The notes: generated by a model from the letters alone, not told the origin. Counted from the first letter of the stretch, positions 1-8,931 are shown. The stretch is 64,000 nt of DNA from Rarobacter faecitabidus (GCF_006716265.1 NZ_VFOS01000001.1:186001-250000); one strand, 5' to 3'. Numbers and translations: made by a program.

Positions 1-51
1 CACGGCCGTAGGCAATCCTCACCAGCAACTTCGCGTTGGAGGTATGTGGTG

Positions 52-1035
52 ATGGTCAAGCGAATCGTCGTCGGGGTTGACGGATCGACGGCAAGCAAGG
101 TCGCCCTGGCGTGGGCTATCCGTCAGGCCCAGCGCACAGACTCCGAACTCATCGCTCTGTGCTCGTACTCTTTGCCGTCGTTCACGGTCGCATCCCTCGA
201 CGGAGGCTATGCGGCGCTCGACGATGCGGCCATCGCGGATGGCGCGAGGCAGGTGGCTGAACTTGCCCGCCAGCGCGCCGCGGATGCGGGCGTCAACGCG
301 TCAGCCAAGGTCGTGCCCGGCGATGCCGCGGCCGCGCTCATCGACATCAGCGCATCGGCGTCACTCGTCGTAGTCGGTACGAGGGGTGGGTCGGGCATTC
401 CAGAGCGCCTGCTCGGCACTGTCTCGTCCGCCCTGCCCGCCCACGCGAAGTGCCCAACGGTTCTCGTGCCGCGTTGCTGCGGCTTCAGCGAGGATGCATC
501 CGGGGATGAGAAGGCCGCCGAGGATGCGGTTCCCGACATCGCGCTGAAGCCCATCAAGCGCATCGTCGTCGGCGTCGATGGGTCGGTGACTTCCCAGGTG
601 GCCCTGAGGGTCGCGCTCCGGGAGGCGCGCGCCTGGGAGGCCGAGGTCGTTGTGGTTGGCGGCGTGCCGATCGCCTCCGGCTCCGGCCTGCTGGCGTGGC
701 TGCCCGCGGCGATCGACCGGCAGCAGATCGTCGACGACGTTCGCGCGGGCATTGAGCGCCTTGTGGATCAGGCCGTCGCCGAGATTCCGGGCATCACACC
801 CGAGATCGTCGTGCTCGACGGTACCGGGGCCGAACTCCTGACGCGCTTCTCGAAGACCTCGGACCTCCTCGTCCTCGGCTCGCGTGGGCGTGGGGGATTC
901 GCCGGGCTACTGCTCGGCTCGACGTCGCAGGCCGTGTTGCACCACTCGTCCTGCCCGGTGCTCGTCATCAACAAGCGCACCGACTTGGCCACGGCGTCGG
1001 CCGCGGCCGGGGACAGTGGCACCGCGCACGAGTGA
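52..1035 (+). CDS. Tandem universal stress protein (two UspA domains)
   Basis: Predicted cytosolic stress protein of 327 residues with two Usp domains, about residues 1-140 and 170-310. Each half starts with a KRIVVGVDGS-type strand. Each keeps the nucleotide-binding pattern G-2x-G-9x-G-S/T (about residues 109-123 and 275-289), so both halves look like the ATP-binding type. I chose ATG 52 because GGAGG at 38-42 lies 9 bases upstream; a GTG at 46 is too close to that site. It converges with the OsmC-like gene over an 84-base gap. Family is certain; the specific role (dormancy or redox stress in related actinobacteria) is inference. Confidence 0.93.
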   Translation: MVKRIVVGVDGSTASKVALAWAIRQAQRTDSELIALCSYSLPSFTVASLDGGYAALDDAAIADGARQVAELARQRAADAGVNASAKVVPGDAAAALIDISASASLVVVGTRGGSGIPERLLGTVSSALPAHAKCPTVLVPRCCGFSEDASGDEKAAEDAVPDIALKPIKRIVVGVDGSVTSQVALRVALREARAWEAEVVVVGGVPIASGSGLLAWLPAAIDRQQIVDDVRAGIERLVDQAVAEIPGITPEIVVLDGTGAELLTRFSKTSDLLVLGSRGRGGFAGLLLGSTSQAVLHHSSCPVLVINKRTDLATASAAAGDSGTAHE

Positions 1036-1119
1036 GCGTTCCCCGCGCGGGGTCGCGCTCGCCCACCGCTGGTTCGTGGACGAGTTCCCCGTGACCGCCG
1101 TTGGCCGTTCGCGGAATCG

Positions 1120-1560
1120 TCAGGCGTCAGCGTCGAGCTGCTCGACCGTGCGCTCGATGGCCGCTCCGGCCTCGAGAGTTCGCCCGACCGTGCAGGCTTG
1201 GTCGATTGCCCTCCCGATGACGGTGATAAGTCGGGCGCGGGCGGACTCGTCCAGCGAACTCAGGTCGAGTTCGATGCGCTCCGTGAGTACGTCGTAGCGG
1301 TCTTCGGTCGCGTGCGCATCGCCGCCGACCTCGATCGCGACGGCGGCGTCTTCGCCCAGGCGACGCGTAATGGCCTGCTCGGCGGAGAACCCGGCGCACG
1401 CCGCCAACGCCACCTTGAGGAGTTCCCCGGGAGTGAAGGTGTCGGGGTAACTCTTGTCGCCGATGGCGACCACGCCGCCGCGCTGGGACCGGCCCGTGAA
1501 TCGGCGATGGCCGTCGCGAGTGACGGAGACGGAAGGGGTCGAGGCAGGCTGAGAAGTCAT
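1120..1560 (-). CDS. OsmC/Ohr-family peroxide-detoxifying protein
   Basis: Protein of 146 residues of the OsmC/Ohr fold, which reduces organic hydroperoxides through two cysteines. The two expected cysteines are present in AACAGF (C55) and in ACTVGRT (C123). The internal GDKSYPDTFTPGELLKVALA stretch is typical of the family. The ATG at 1558-1560 is preferred: the longer frame would run into tRNA-Arg and its N-terminus does not look like protein. It sits next to the Usp gene, consistent with a stress neighbourhood. OsmC versus Ohr cannot be settled by eye. Confidence 0.85.
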   Translation of the reverse strand: MTSQPASTPSVSVTRDGHRRFTGRSQRGGVVAIGDKSYPDTFTPGELLKVALAACAGFSAEQAITRRLGEDAAVAIEVGGDAHATEDRYDVLTERIELDLSSLDESARARLITVIGRAIDQACTVGRTLEAGAAIERTVEQLDADA

Positions 1561-1676
1561 GCACAAGATTCTGGCACGCTCGCCCCACCGTTTCGTCGCC
1601 GCGGCGCACGGTGTCCGCATGATGGTGGTAAACCCGCTAAGGTTATTGATGCACTCTTCGCGTGGAGGGTACACAA

Positions 1677-1749
1677 GCGCTCGTAGCTCAGTGGATAGAG
1701 CACCGCTCTCCTAAAGCGGGTGTCGGCGGTTCGAGTCCGCCCGAGCGCA
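1677..1749 (+). tRNA. tRNA-Arg (anticodon CCT)
   Basis: A 73-base cloverleaf. The acceptor stem GCGCTCG pairs with CGAGCGC, followed by discriminator A. The anticodon loop CTCCTAA reads CCT for AGG codons, and the T arm carries GGTTCGAGTCC. The 3' CCA is not encoded (the next bases are CCG). Confidence 0.95.
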
Positions 1750-1797
1750 CCGCATACAACTGGGGCCACGAGAACTCGCAGCGCGAGGGAGTGAACT

Positions 1798-2244
1798 ATG
1801 AGGTTTCCCTGGCTACCCAAGCGCGAACGGTTCGACGGGCGGGCCGTCAGCAACGAGTTGTTGCAACGGTTGGTGGGGCGACGCCTCAACTCCATTCAGT
1901 TCACCAAGTTCTACGTGCAGTTCTGGTTCGACGGCGATGAGGGCACGATCGAAACCGTGACTTTTCATTGTGGGTGCTTTCCCCGAGTGCTTCTCGGGGA
2001 CGTCACGCTGACGGAGTCAGATCCGACCTATGCAGGTGCTTTGCTGGCATGCCTGGACGAGGAAGTGATCAGCGCGGATGCCGAGGAAGCCACCGGTATC
2101 ACCGTTGCCTGGCCGTCCGGGACCATCCGCCTTCGACCGACGGCCGAGGAGGCGGGCGGCTACGAGATCGCCGTACTGGACGTTCCGAGTGCGGGTTTTG
2201 TGGTCTGGAACTCGGAAGATTTCCCCTTTCAGAACCTGGACTGA
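1798..2244 (+). CDS. Conserved-looking hypothetical protein, 148 aa
   Basis: Small acidic, soluble protein of unknown function, with no signal peptide or membrane segment. It is mostly alternating strand-like sequence (SIQFTKFYVQFWFD, VTFHCGCFPRVLLGD) and ends in aromatic/acidic residues. It resembles the small DUF6188-like beta proteins in general pattern, but I cannot confirm this. Coding bias is typical of the chromosome. GAGGGAGTGAACT just before the ATG gives a plausible ribosome site. It stands alone between tRNA-Arg and the promoter of the large helicase-like gene. Confidence 0.7.
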   Translation: MRFPWLPKRERFDGRAVSNELLQRLVGRRLNSIQFTKFYVQFWFDGDEGTIETVTFHCGCFPRVLLGDVTLTESDPTYAGALLACLDEEVISADAEEATGITVAWPSGTIRLRPTAEEAGGYEIAVLDVPSAGFVVWNSEDFPFQNLD

Positions 2245-2308
2245 CTGCCCGTTTTAGGTGAAATAACCCAATGCTACTCAGGGGTCTCAAACAGGCTCGA
2301 CCGGGGTA

Positions 2309-2337
2309 TTGACCAACGTTGTCATACCGGGCATGAT
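2309..2337 (+). promoter_or_regulatory. Candidate sigma-70 promoter for the 1416-aa gene
   Basis: TTGACC (2309-2314) is followed after 17 bases by CATGAT (2332-2337), a good housekeeping-type match. Transcription would start near 2344, just ahead of a 13-bp hairpin, and leave a leader of about 200 bases before the GTG at 2552. The rest of the 2245-2551 gap shows no supported gene. Confidence 0.5.
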
Positions 2338-2347
2338 CAAAAACTAG

Positions 2348-2389
2348 ATGGCGCGCACCGCTTGCCCCCCTGCGTGGTGCGCGCCATCA
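2348..2389. other. Strong 13-bp hairpin at the 5' end of the predicted leader
   Basis: GATGGCGCGCACC (2348-2360) and GGTGCGCGCCATC (2377-2389) are perfectly complementary around a 16-base loop containing C6. There is no U-run on the plus side. On the minus side the hairpin is followed by TAGTTTTTG. It could be a terminator facing left, or a structured 5' leader of the gene starting at 2552. Confidence 0.6.
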
Positions 2390-2551
2390 CTATGCTCACG
2401 CCTCCCTCCCCGCCACGCAACCGCCAGGCCGCCTTGTGCCTTTTTGGCCCATCGCTCGGCGCGCCGTCACATCAGATGCCACCTCCCTTCGCTAGCGTCG
2501 AATCGGGTGCATCGTCATGGTCTTGCGCCCGCCGACTGGGGAGGATCACGA

Positions 2552-5500
2552 GTGGAGCACACATCCGGCGGGGTGACGCATGGGTCGAGCGCGCGGAGCG
2601 AGGCCACACCTCGCGTTGTCCCGGAAAAAGTCGCGGCCCCAGAACTCGTCCGCCCCCGTAGCGCGCATGAACTGGTCCGGGTCGCCGTCGAACGCTGGCG
2701 TGAATCCCTGGTGCGCATGGCTGGTGGCTCGCCGCTGCGCGACGTGGACCTCCTGGAGGACGCTGTTCTCGACCTGACGGGTGCGCACCCGTCGGGAATC
2801 GCTCAGTTGTACACGGGCCGGGCCACCCGACTGTCCAACATCTTCCGGGACGCCGCGGCGCTACCAACAGCCCGCAGACGGATTAGGTTGATCCTTGAAC
2901 GCGCGCGCGAGCAGTCCGAGCGCTTTGGCCTCGCGCCCATGTACCTCGTCATCGGTCTCGCCAACTGGACCGAGCGGGGCGGACAGGGTGCCGACTTCGA
3001 AGACCTGAACGCCCTGATGCGTGCGACTGACGGCGTTGTCACCGCAACCGATCAAGAAGACAGTGTTCCCGTCGCCGTGCATGCCCCGGTGCTCCTACGC
3101 CCAATTTCGATCCGCAGCCGCGGCAAGGACGCCTCGGACTTCGAGCTCACTCTTGAACCGACGATCGAGATCAACCCGGTACTGGCGCGGGCCCTGCGCT
3201 CGCGCGGCGCCCTGCTCGACCCGGAGGCACTCGCGCAGTCGACGTTCGACTCGACCGGGTTCATCCCCGGCGTTGCGCTCGACCGGCTCGATGCGCTCGG
3301 ACGCGCCGTGTTCGCCGACTTCCGCCTGAGTGAGCGCAACCTCATCGGAACGTTCGTTCATCCCGGGCAGGCGCTCGTCGACGACTTGGACGAGCTGACT
3401 GCGCTTGAACACCACGAACTCATTGCCGCCCTCGCGGGTCACGCGCCGAGCCTTGCCAGCCTTGCCGTGGACCTGCCCGATTTCGACGGATCCGATGTCG
3501 AGCCGAACCTCGAACGAGGGGTCGGCGATCTGGAGCCTTCCGCCCGCCGAGTCCTCGAGGCGCTGGCTACCGGCGGTCACCTCTTCGTCGACGCTCCCGT
3601 AGGAACAGATACCACGGGCCTCATCGCCGCCGTGGCGGCCGAAGCCTCGGCAATCGGCCGCTCCGTGCTCTACGTGCCCGGTCACCGGCGCAGTGCCGCG
3701 GCCCTCAAGAACCGACTGGCGGAGCTCGGCCTTGAAGGGCTCGTCCTCGATGTACCGCCGGATCAGGGCTGGCGCGCCAAGGTTTCGCAGCGTCTCCTCG
3801 GGGCGATGACGCACGATGCCGAACCCGTCGACCTCGCGCGCATCTCGGCCGTGCGGCGCGAACTCACAGCCGTACGCAACGAGCTCGCCAGGACGATGGA
3901 TTCGCTACATGCGCCGCGCGCCGATTGGGGGGTGAGCGCCTATGAGGCGCTCCAGGCCCTCGTTAAGCTCACGTCCGAGGACGATGGGCCGCGCACGCGC
4001 GTCCGGTTCACCCGCGAGGCGGCGTCACGACTGGATGCCTCGCAGCGGCGCGAACTCGCGAGTCAGATCGTCCAGCTCGGACAGCGCGGGGGCCTCGGAC
4101 CCGATGCCACGCATTCCGGCTGGTTCGGTGCGGATCTCGCGGACGCCGCGGCTGCTGATCGCGCCCTCGAGCGCATCGACCGGCTGCTCGATACCGGCCT
4201 CGTGGAACTCGGCGGCGACATCGCCCAAATCACCGAGGACCTGCAGATCGCACCGCCAGCGAACCTCAGGCAATGGGGCGAACAGCTTGCGACGCTCGCC
4301 GCGATTCGGGGGCAACTGGGCATGTTCCTGCCCGTTGCGCTGGAGCGCTCCGCGGAAGATCTGATTGCCGCCACGGCACCCAAGCAGTGGCGAGAAGACA
4401 AGGGAATCGACCAGTCGCGCGCCGAGCGACGCCGGCTGATCAAGCACGCGAAAGACCTGGTGCGCCCGGGCATGCACGTCGAAGACCTGCACGTCGCGTT
4501 CGTCGAGCTCGAGGCGAACAGGCGTCGGTGGTACGAATCGTTCCCCGACGCGGGGTGGCCGCGGATCCCGCAGGGTTTGCCCCAAGCGCAGGCGCACTAC
4601 GCCAAGGTGCTCGAAGACATCACGGCCCTCCAGCAGGTGCTGGCGTCCACGAGCGCGGGAGGCGACCTCGTCAGCGCGGACTTCGCACAACTCGCCGACC
4701 GCCTCGATGGGCTGCGCGTTCCCGGCGAAACGCTGTACAAGGTGCAGGAGCATTCGTCCGTCATGCAGATGCTCGATCGGGCGGGCGTGCGAGAGCTCGT
4801 CGAGGATCTGGGCGCGCGCGAGGTGCCACTGGAACTCGTGATGGACGAGCTCGAACTCGCCTGGTGGTCCACGGCCTTCAACCAGATCGTTGCCGCGGAT
4901 CCCTATCTGTCGCAGATCGACGGCGCGCGCATTGAAACGCTCGCGGCCCGCTTCCGGGCGTTGGATACGGAGCACCTTCGTTTGTTGGTACAGCCGATTC
5001 AGTCGGCAGTATCGGGGCACGTGCAGCAAACACTGACCGCGCACGGCGAGGAAGCGGACGAGTTGTTCGCCGAACTGATCGATGAGCGACTCACATCGAT
5101 GCGCACCGCCCTCGAACAGTTCGGGGACGTGGTTCGCGCGTTGCGCCCGGTGCTGATCGCCACGCCGTCGCTCGTGCCGGAACTGACACCGCCGCACCGC
5201 ACCGTCGACCTCGTCATCATCGACGCGGCGCAGCACCTGTCCCTCGAAACCGTGCTCAGCGCGCTCGCGCGCGGCCGCCAGGTCGTGGTCGTCGGGGATC
5301 CCCGCTGCGCGTCCGGTACCGCCATCGGAGCGCTCAGCGAGGTGCTGACGTCGGTTTCCCTGCGCGGCGATTGGGCTCCGCGGGACCCGAACCTGACGCA
5401 GTTCCTGATCGACCATGGTTACGAATCGGTGCTACGCACCGTCCCACTCCCGCAGAGCGAGCGACTCGTGTCGCTGCACACGGTGGACGGTCGGGGCATG

Positions 5501-6802
5501 CACGACGAGGCGACGGGTCTGGTCGAATCCACTCAGGCGGAGGTGGATCGGGTCGTCGAGCTCGCGATCGATCAGGCCGTCGCGCGACCGGAGGAGTCGT
5601 TGTCGATCGTCGCTTCGAACGCCCTGCACGCGCAGCAGATCCGCACCGCGCTGCTCAGTCAGGTGCGCCGGCATCCCACGCTCGCCTCATACTTCGATCC
5701 TCGGCGCGCCGAGCCGGTGGTCATCACCGACCTGGCCGGCGCTCCCGGGGTCATGCGCGACGCGGTGATTTACGCCGTCGGCTTCGGCCGCACGCCTCAT
5801 GGACGAGTCCTCTACCGCTTCGGCGCGATTAGCGAGCGGGGCGGAGAGGCGCTGTTGCTGAGCATGCTGGGCGTCGTGCGGCGCCGGCTCACGGTCGTTT
5901 CGTGCTTCACGCCCGAGGATCTGGATCGCGAGCGTATCAAGGCACCCGGCGCCATCGTGCTTGCCGATCTGCTGCAGTTCGCCCACGACTACGTGAGTTC
6001 GGATTCCGAGGTCGACGTCGCCGACCACGCCGACGAGCCGAACCAGCTCCTCGTGGACCTGGCAGCACGCTTGTGGAACAGCGGGCTGACCGTCGAGGTC
6101 GGCTACGGGATAGCCGACGGTGACCGGATTGCGCTGGCAGTGGGGCACCCGGACTTCCCGGGTGAGTTCTTTGTCGCCGTGCTCACCGACGACGATGCGT
6201 ACATCGCCGAGAAGAGCGTGCGCGTCCGTGACCGGCAACGGGCGACCCAACTCGAACGACTTGGCTGGACCGTGATGCAGGTCTGGTCGGTATCTCTCTT
6301 CCTCGACCCGGAGCGGCAGGCCAACCGCATTCGCCAGGCCGTTCTGTCCATCGCCCAGCGGCGCGGCGAAAGTGTCGAGCCGGTGACGGGGGCCCTGCCC
6401 ACCCTGCTGGACGAGCGCAGCGCCCAGTGGGTAGCCGATGTCCTCGCGGGTGAGGCCAACCACACCCGCGAGACCGTCGAGACCGTGCAGACGGGTACTC
6501 TGCCGATCGTGGCGGAGCCGGATGCCACCAGTTCGGCCGCGATCCCGGTGGTCGCCGAACTCCCCGAATATGCGCGCCAGGCACCTACTGGCATCGTCGC
6601 GCCGACGATCCGCCCGGGACTTCCTGTTACCGCCTACACAGACGACGAACTCGACGATCTGGTTCGATGGATCGCGATGGACGGCCAGCGACGCGATATG
6701 GACGAGTGGATCGAGGTATTGCGCGAGCACCTGGCGATCTCGAAGCGGAGTACCCGCGTGGATGCCATCCTGTCCGCCGCGGTGCGTCGGATCGTTGACT
6801 AG
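2552..6802 (+). CDS. Large SF1-helicase-like protein with degenerate motor and C-terminal restriction-endonuclease-like domain
   Basis: Protein of 1416 residues resembling the large actinobacterial DUF4011/DNA2-like helicase plus MTES_1575-type nuclease proteins. The start is GTG 2552, with GGGGAGG ending 7 bases upstream. The Walker A region reads DAPVGTDTTG (residues 347-356), with Asp where the essential Lys belongs. The Walker B/motif II position reads IDAAQ (D891), not DEAQ, followed by VVVVGDP. The middle (about 480-830) is helical insert. Residues about 1166-1270 form a Vsr/DUF559-like domain ending in RDRQRATQLERLGW and VWS. A role in DNA maintenance or defence is inference; classical ATP hydrolysis looks unlikely. 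A 69-codon frame overlaps its end. Confidence 0.75.
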   Translation: MEHTSGGVTHGSSARSEATPRVVPEKVAAPELVRPRSAHELVRVAVERWRESLVRMAGGSPLRDVDLLEDAVLDLTGAHPSGIAQLYTGRATRLSNIFRDAAALPTARRRIRLILERAREQSERFGLAPMYLVIGLANWTERGGQGADFEDLNALMRATDGVVTATDQEDSVPVAVHAPVLLRPISIRSRGKDASDFELTLEPTIEINPVLARALRSRGALLDPEALAQSTFDSTGFIPGVALDRLDALGRAVFADFRLSERNLIGTFVHPGQALVDDLDELTALEHHELIAALAGHAPSLASLAVDLPDFDGSDVEPNLERGVGDLEPSARRVLEALATGGHLFVDAPVGTDTTGLIAAVAAEASAIGRSVLYVPGHRRSAAALKNRLAELGLEGLVLDVPPDQGWRAKVSQRLLGAMTHDAEPVDLARISAVRRELTAVRNELARTMDSLHAPRADWGVSAYEALQALVKLTSEDDGPRTRVRFTREAASRLDASQRRELASQIVQLGQRGGLGPDATHSGWFGADLADAAAADRALERIDRLLDTGLVELGGDIAQITEDLQIAPPANLRQWGEQLATLAAIRGQLGMFLPVALERSAEDLIAATAPKQWREDKGIDQSRAERRRLIKHAKDLVRPGMHVEDLHVAFVELEANRRRWYESFPDAGWPRIPQGLPQAQAHYAKVLEDITALQQVLASTSAGGDLVSADFAQLADRLDGLRVPGETLYKVQEHSSVMQMLDRAGVRELVEDLGAREVPLELVMDELELAWWSTAFNQIVAADPYLSQIDGARIETLAARFRALDTEHLRLLVQPIQSAVSGHVQQTLTAHGEEADELFAELIDERLTSMRTALEQFGDVVRALRPVLIATPSLVPELTPPHRTVDLVIIDAAQHLSLETVLSALARGRQVVVVGDPRCASGTAIGALSEVLTSVSLRGDWAPRDPNLTQFLIDHGYESVLRTVPLPQSERLVSLHTVDGRGMHDEATGLVESTQAEVDRVVELAIDQAVARPEESLSIVASNALHAQQIRTALLSQVRRHPTLASYFDPRRAEPVVITDLAGAPGVMRDAVIYAVGFGRTPHGRVLYRFGAISERGGEALLLSMLGVVRRRLTVVSCFTPEDLDRERIKAPGAIVLADLLQFAHDYVSSDSEVDVADHADEPNQLLVDLAARLWNSGLTVEVGYGIADGDRIALAVGHPDFPGEFFVAVLTDDDAYIAEKSVRVRDRQRATQLERLGWTVMQVWSVSLFLDPERQANRIRQAVLSIAQRRGESVEPVTGALPTLLDERSAQWVADVLAGEANHTRETVETVQTGTLPIVAEPDATSSAAIPVVAELPEYARQAPTGIVAPTIRPGLPVTAYTDDELDDLVRWIAMDGQRRDMDEWIEVLREHLAISKRSTRVDAILSAAVRRIVD

Positions 6803-7004
6803 CGGGGCATCGCCCAGGAAGCGCCGCCGCGTCGAACGCCCTGGCCGGGAGCAGGGCGCAGTCCCGGGACCGAGCCGGGACGAGGTGGACGACGAGGATC
6901 GTCGGCGGGGCGGCGACGGGGGTGACTCCTCGCTGGAATCGCAGATTCTTCGCGAGGTGCCACCCCACTGGGAGCCGTCGAGGCGCGATCAGCCCGGCCG
7001 GTAG
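6795..7004 (+). CDS. Small basic hypothetical protein, 69 aa
   Basis: Frame beginning at TTG 6795, overlapping the stop of the helicase-like gene by 8 bases, and ending at 7004. It encodes a very charged Arg/Asp/Gly-rich chain that ends in SLESQILREVPPHWE. The short conserved-looking C-terminal motif with PPHW, the overlap and the shared strand suggest translational coupling. The start codon is a guess, and the frame could be a chance open frame in GC-rich DNA. No function is proposed. Confidence 0.4.
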   Translation: MTSGASPRKRRRVERPGREQGAVPGPSRDEVDDEDRRRGGDGGDSSLESQILREVPPHWEPSRRDQPGR

Positions 7005-7083
7005 GCGGGGGCTCAAGAGTTCCGTCAGGCAACGGTCGTTGCCGTTACGCAAAGACCGCCACGGATATGAAAACACCAGCCCC

Positions 7084-7116
7084 AACGTCCGCCATGCCGA
7101 AGGCAGCGCGGACGTT
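7084..7116 (-). terminator. Terminator hairpin after mscL
   Basis: AACGTCCGC (7084-7092) pairs with GCGGACGTT (7108-7116), and an inner TGCC/GGCA extends the stem. Read on the minus strand the hairpin lies just past the mscL stop and is followed within about 12 bases by GTGTTTTC. Confidence 0.55.
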
Positions 7117-7121
7117 CGCGG

Positions 7122-7526
7122 TTACCGCTGCTGGTTCGCGAGCAGGTCGCGGATCTGCTCGAGCAGGACGACGTCCTCCGCCTTGGCTTCCGCCTCTTCG
7201 ACCTCGGGCGCCTTCTTGGCCCGGCGCTCGGCGAGTTTGTTCAGGGGCAGCACCACGATGAAGTAGATCGCTGCTGCGACGAACAGGAAGTTCAGCAGCG
7301 CGGTGAGGACGGTTCCGGGAGTGAAATGCGCTCCGTTGATCGTGAACTTGGCGACCTCATCGAGGTTCGGCTGGCCGAACAGGGCGGCGATCAGTGGGGT
7401 GATGAGGCCCTCAACGATGGCGCTCACCACGGCCCCGAAAGCTGCACCGACAACGACACCGATGGCGAGGTCGACGGCGTTGCCGCGAGCGATGAAGTCC
7501 TTGAAACCGTTCAGTACGTCTTTCAT
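7122..7526 (-). CDS. mscL: Large-conductance mechanosensitive channel MscL
   Basis: Protein of 134 residues. It forms the homopentameric membrane channel that opens under tension to release solutes after hypo-osmotic shock. The N-terminus MKDVLNGFKDFIARGNAVDL and the first helix with AIGVVVGAAFG are diagnostic. A periplasmic-type loop (about 45-70) is followed by the second helix (LNFLFVAAAIYFIVVLPLN) and a charged C-terminal bundle. Length is normal. It is transcribed away from the helicase-like gene and ends in a hairpin. Divergence from neighbours suggests its own promoter near 7540-7560. Confidence 0.97.
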   Translation of the reverse strand: MKDVLNGFKDFIARGNAVDLAIGVVVGAAFGAVVSAIVEGLITPLIAALFGQPNLDEVAKFTINGAHFTPGTVLTALLNFLFVAAAIYFIVVLPLNKLAERRAKKAPEVEEAEAKAEDVVLLEQIRDLLANQQR

Positions 7527-7561
7527 GGTGTTCCCTCCAAGTTGAAGTCCGACACGCCCAT

Positions 7562-8209
7562 CTAATCACCTGGGTTCGCGTGGGGCACTACTACGACACT
7601 CACCATCGCGCTGTTCGCGCCCGCCAGCGCGAGGGCCTCTGCGCTGGTCGTCGCGAGGAGCAGCGCCCCCGTCGGCGGGTCCTCGGGCGGCCAGGGCAGG
7701 ACGAGCGCCCCGTGAGCCAGCACCTGGGCTCCCGGCTGGTCGCTCGACGCCAGCACGTTGACGCGATCCCCCGGCGAAACGGCTGCGGTGGAAGCTGGGT
7801 CGGCCACCGTCACCGTGACGGCCACCGAGCCCGCCGGGAGCTGATCGGCGACGGCCGGCCCCCGCAGCGCGGACTCGATGACCGGGCTGCCTTCGGAAAG
7901 GCCGACGGCCAGCCTGTGGCCCGCCACCAAAGAGAGATCATCGATCAGGGATAGGTCGAGCGCGATCGATGACGGCACCGTGACTGCGGTGAGATCAGCA
8001 CTATCCAGTAGCGCACCCGCGGGCAGATCGTGTTTTGCCACGAGAACCTCCGCGCCGGGCGGGTCGGCCCCTCTTAGCCCACCCACCTGACCCAACACGG
8101 TGAACGCGGCGACGAAAGCGAGGAGGATGGCGGGTAGCCTCCGCAGGCGCCACACCAGCGAGCGATATCTCACTACCCACGGGAGACGGGTCTCATGGTT
8201 CGTCCTCAT
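7562..8209 (-). CDS. SAF-domain membrane protein (CpaB/RcpC-like)
   Basis: Protein of 215 residues with a basic N-terminus, one membrane segment (LPAILLAFVAAFTVLGQVGG) and an extracytoplasmic SAF domain. The SAF domain starts at VLVAKHDLPAGALLDSADL and continues to about residue 125. A second beta region (SVAVTVTVADPASTAAVSPGDRVNVLAS) follows. SAF proteins of this kind occur in Flp/Tad pilus assembly (CpaB), but no other tad genes are visible here, so the role is unknown. ATG 8207-8209 is preferred over longer frames because the membrane segment then sits near the N-terminus. It is upstream of mscL on the same strand. Confidence 0.75.
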   Translation of the reverse strand: MRTNHETRLPWVVRYRSLVWRLRRLPAILLAFVAAFTVLGQVGGLRGADPPGAEVLVAKHDLPAGALLDSADLTAVTVPSSIALDLSLIDDLSLVAGHRLAVGLSEGSPVIESALRGPAVADQLPAGSVAVTVTVADPASTAAVSPGDRVNVLASSDQPGAQVLAHGALVLPWPPEDPPTGALLLATTSAEALALAGANSAMVSVVVVPHANPGD

Positions 8210-8286
8210 TCGGCCATCTTTGCGGAACGCGGCGCCCGGCAATGGGCGGATGGCCGCCCTGTGGAGAAGTCTTAAGCGCGGGCCGG

Positions 8287-8931
8287 CTACTTGCGCACGG
8301 ATGTGAAGGTGATGACTTCCTGAGGTGTGATCGCTCCGTGCACCAGCTGGTCGTGCGGCTCGCGCGGCAGCGTGAATTCGACGTCGTCGAAGACCTCGTC
8401 CTGGAAAACTACGGCGAGGATGGTCGCGTCCGGGCGGACGTGCGTGAGGACGCGGTCGTACCAGCCGCCGCCCTGACCGAGCCGGCAACCCGCGGAGTCC
8501 ACGGCGAGCGCCGGAACGAGGATGAGCGAGGCCCGGGACACCTCCGTCATGTCGAGTGCGGGGCCGGATGGTTCGGGGGGGCGGCCGGGCGCCCGCTCGA
8601 CCAGGTCGTCCAGGCCCTTGAACGTCGCCCACTGTCGGGCCAGGCCGGCGCCGAGGAGCGGCAGAAGCACCTCCACGCCCGCGCGGCTGAGCCGGTCCAT
8701 GAGGTCCGCCGTAGAGGGTTCCGAGGGGCGCGCCGCGTAGAGGGCCACGACCTCGTCGCCTCGTTGCTTGATCAGGTGCGAACCGATGACGCCGAGCGCA
8801 TCCTGCGCCTCGGCACGGCGTCTCGCCGAGCGGTGGCTGCGAGCCTCCCGCAGAGCGGTTCGCAGGGTCGACTTAGCGTCTTCCGGTTCCATTCCGTCCG
8901 TGGGAGGAAGATCCTGGTGTGCGCCGACCAT
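8287..8931 (-). CDS. fthC: 5-formyltetrahydrofolate cyclo-ligase
   Basis: Protein of 214 residues that converts 5-formyl-THF to 5,10-methenyl-THF with ATP, recycling a folate storage form. Diagnostic features are the N-terminal LRTALREARSHRS segment, PALAVD and the nucleotide/folate motif GQGGGWYDR near residue 150. The long upstream extension of the frame has no family similarity, so ATG 8929-8931 is used. It is divergent from galU across only 55 bases, a common actinobacterial arrangement (fthC | galU - glp). Confidence 0.92.
   Translation of the reverse strand: MVGAHQDLPPTDGMEPEDAKSTLRTALREARSHRSARRRAEAQDALGVIGSHLIKQRGDEVVALYAARPSEPSTADLMDRLSRAGVEVLLPLLGAGLARQWATFKGLDDLVERAPGRPPEPSGPALDMTEVSRASLILVPALAVDSAGCRLGQGGGWYDRVLTHVRPDATILAVVFQDEVFDDVEFTLPREPHDQLVHGAITPQEVITFTSVRK

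Noticed and set aside
2348-2551. N-terminal extension of the helicase-like protein starting at the ATG in the hairpin
   Set aside because: It is Cys/Pro/His/Arg-rich and not protein-like, and a far better ribosome site precedes GTG 2552.
4025-5416. Minus-strand frame of 463 codons inside the helicase-like gene
   Set aside because: It lies wholly within a well-supported gene, is Arg/Gln/His-rich and shows no family motif.
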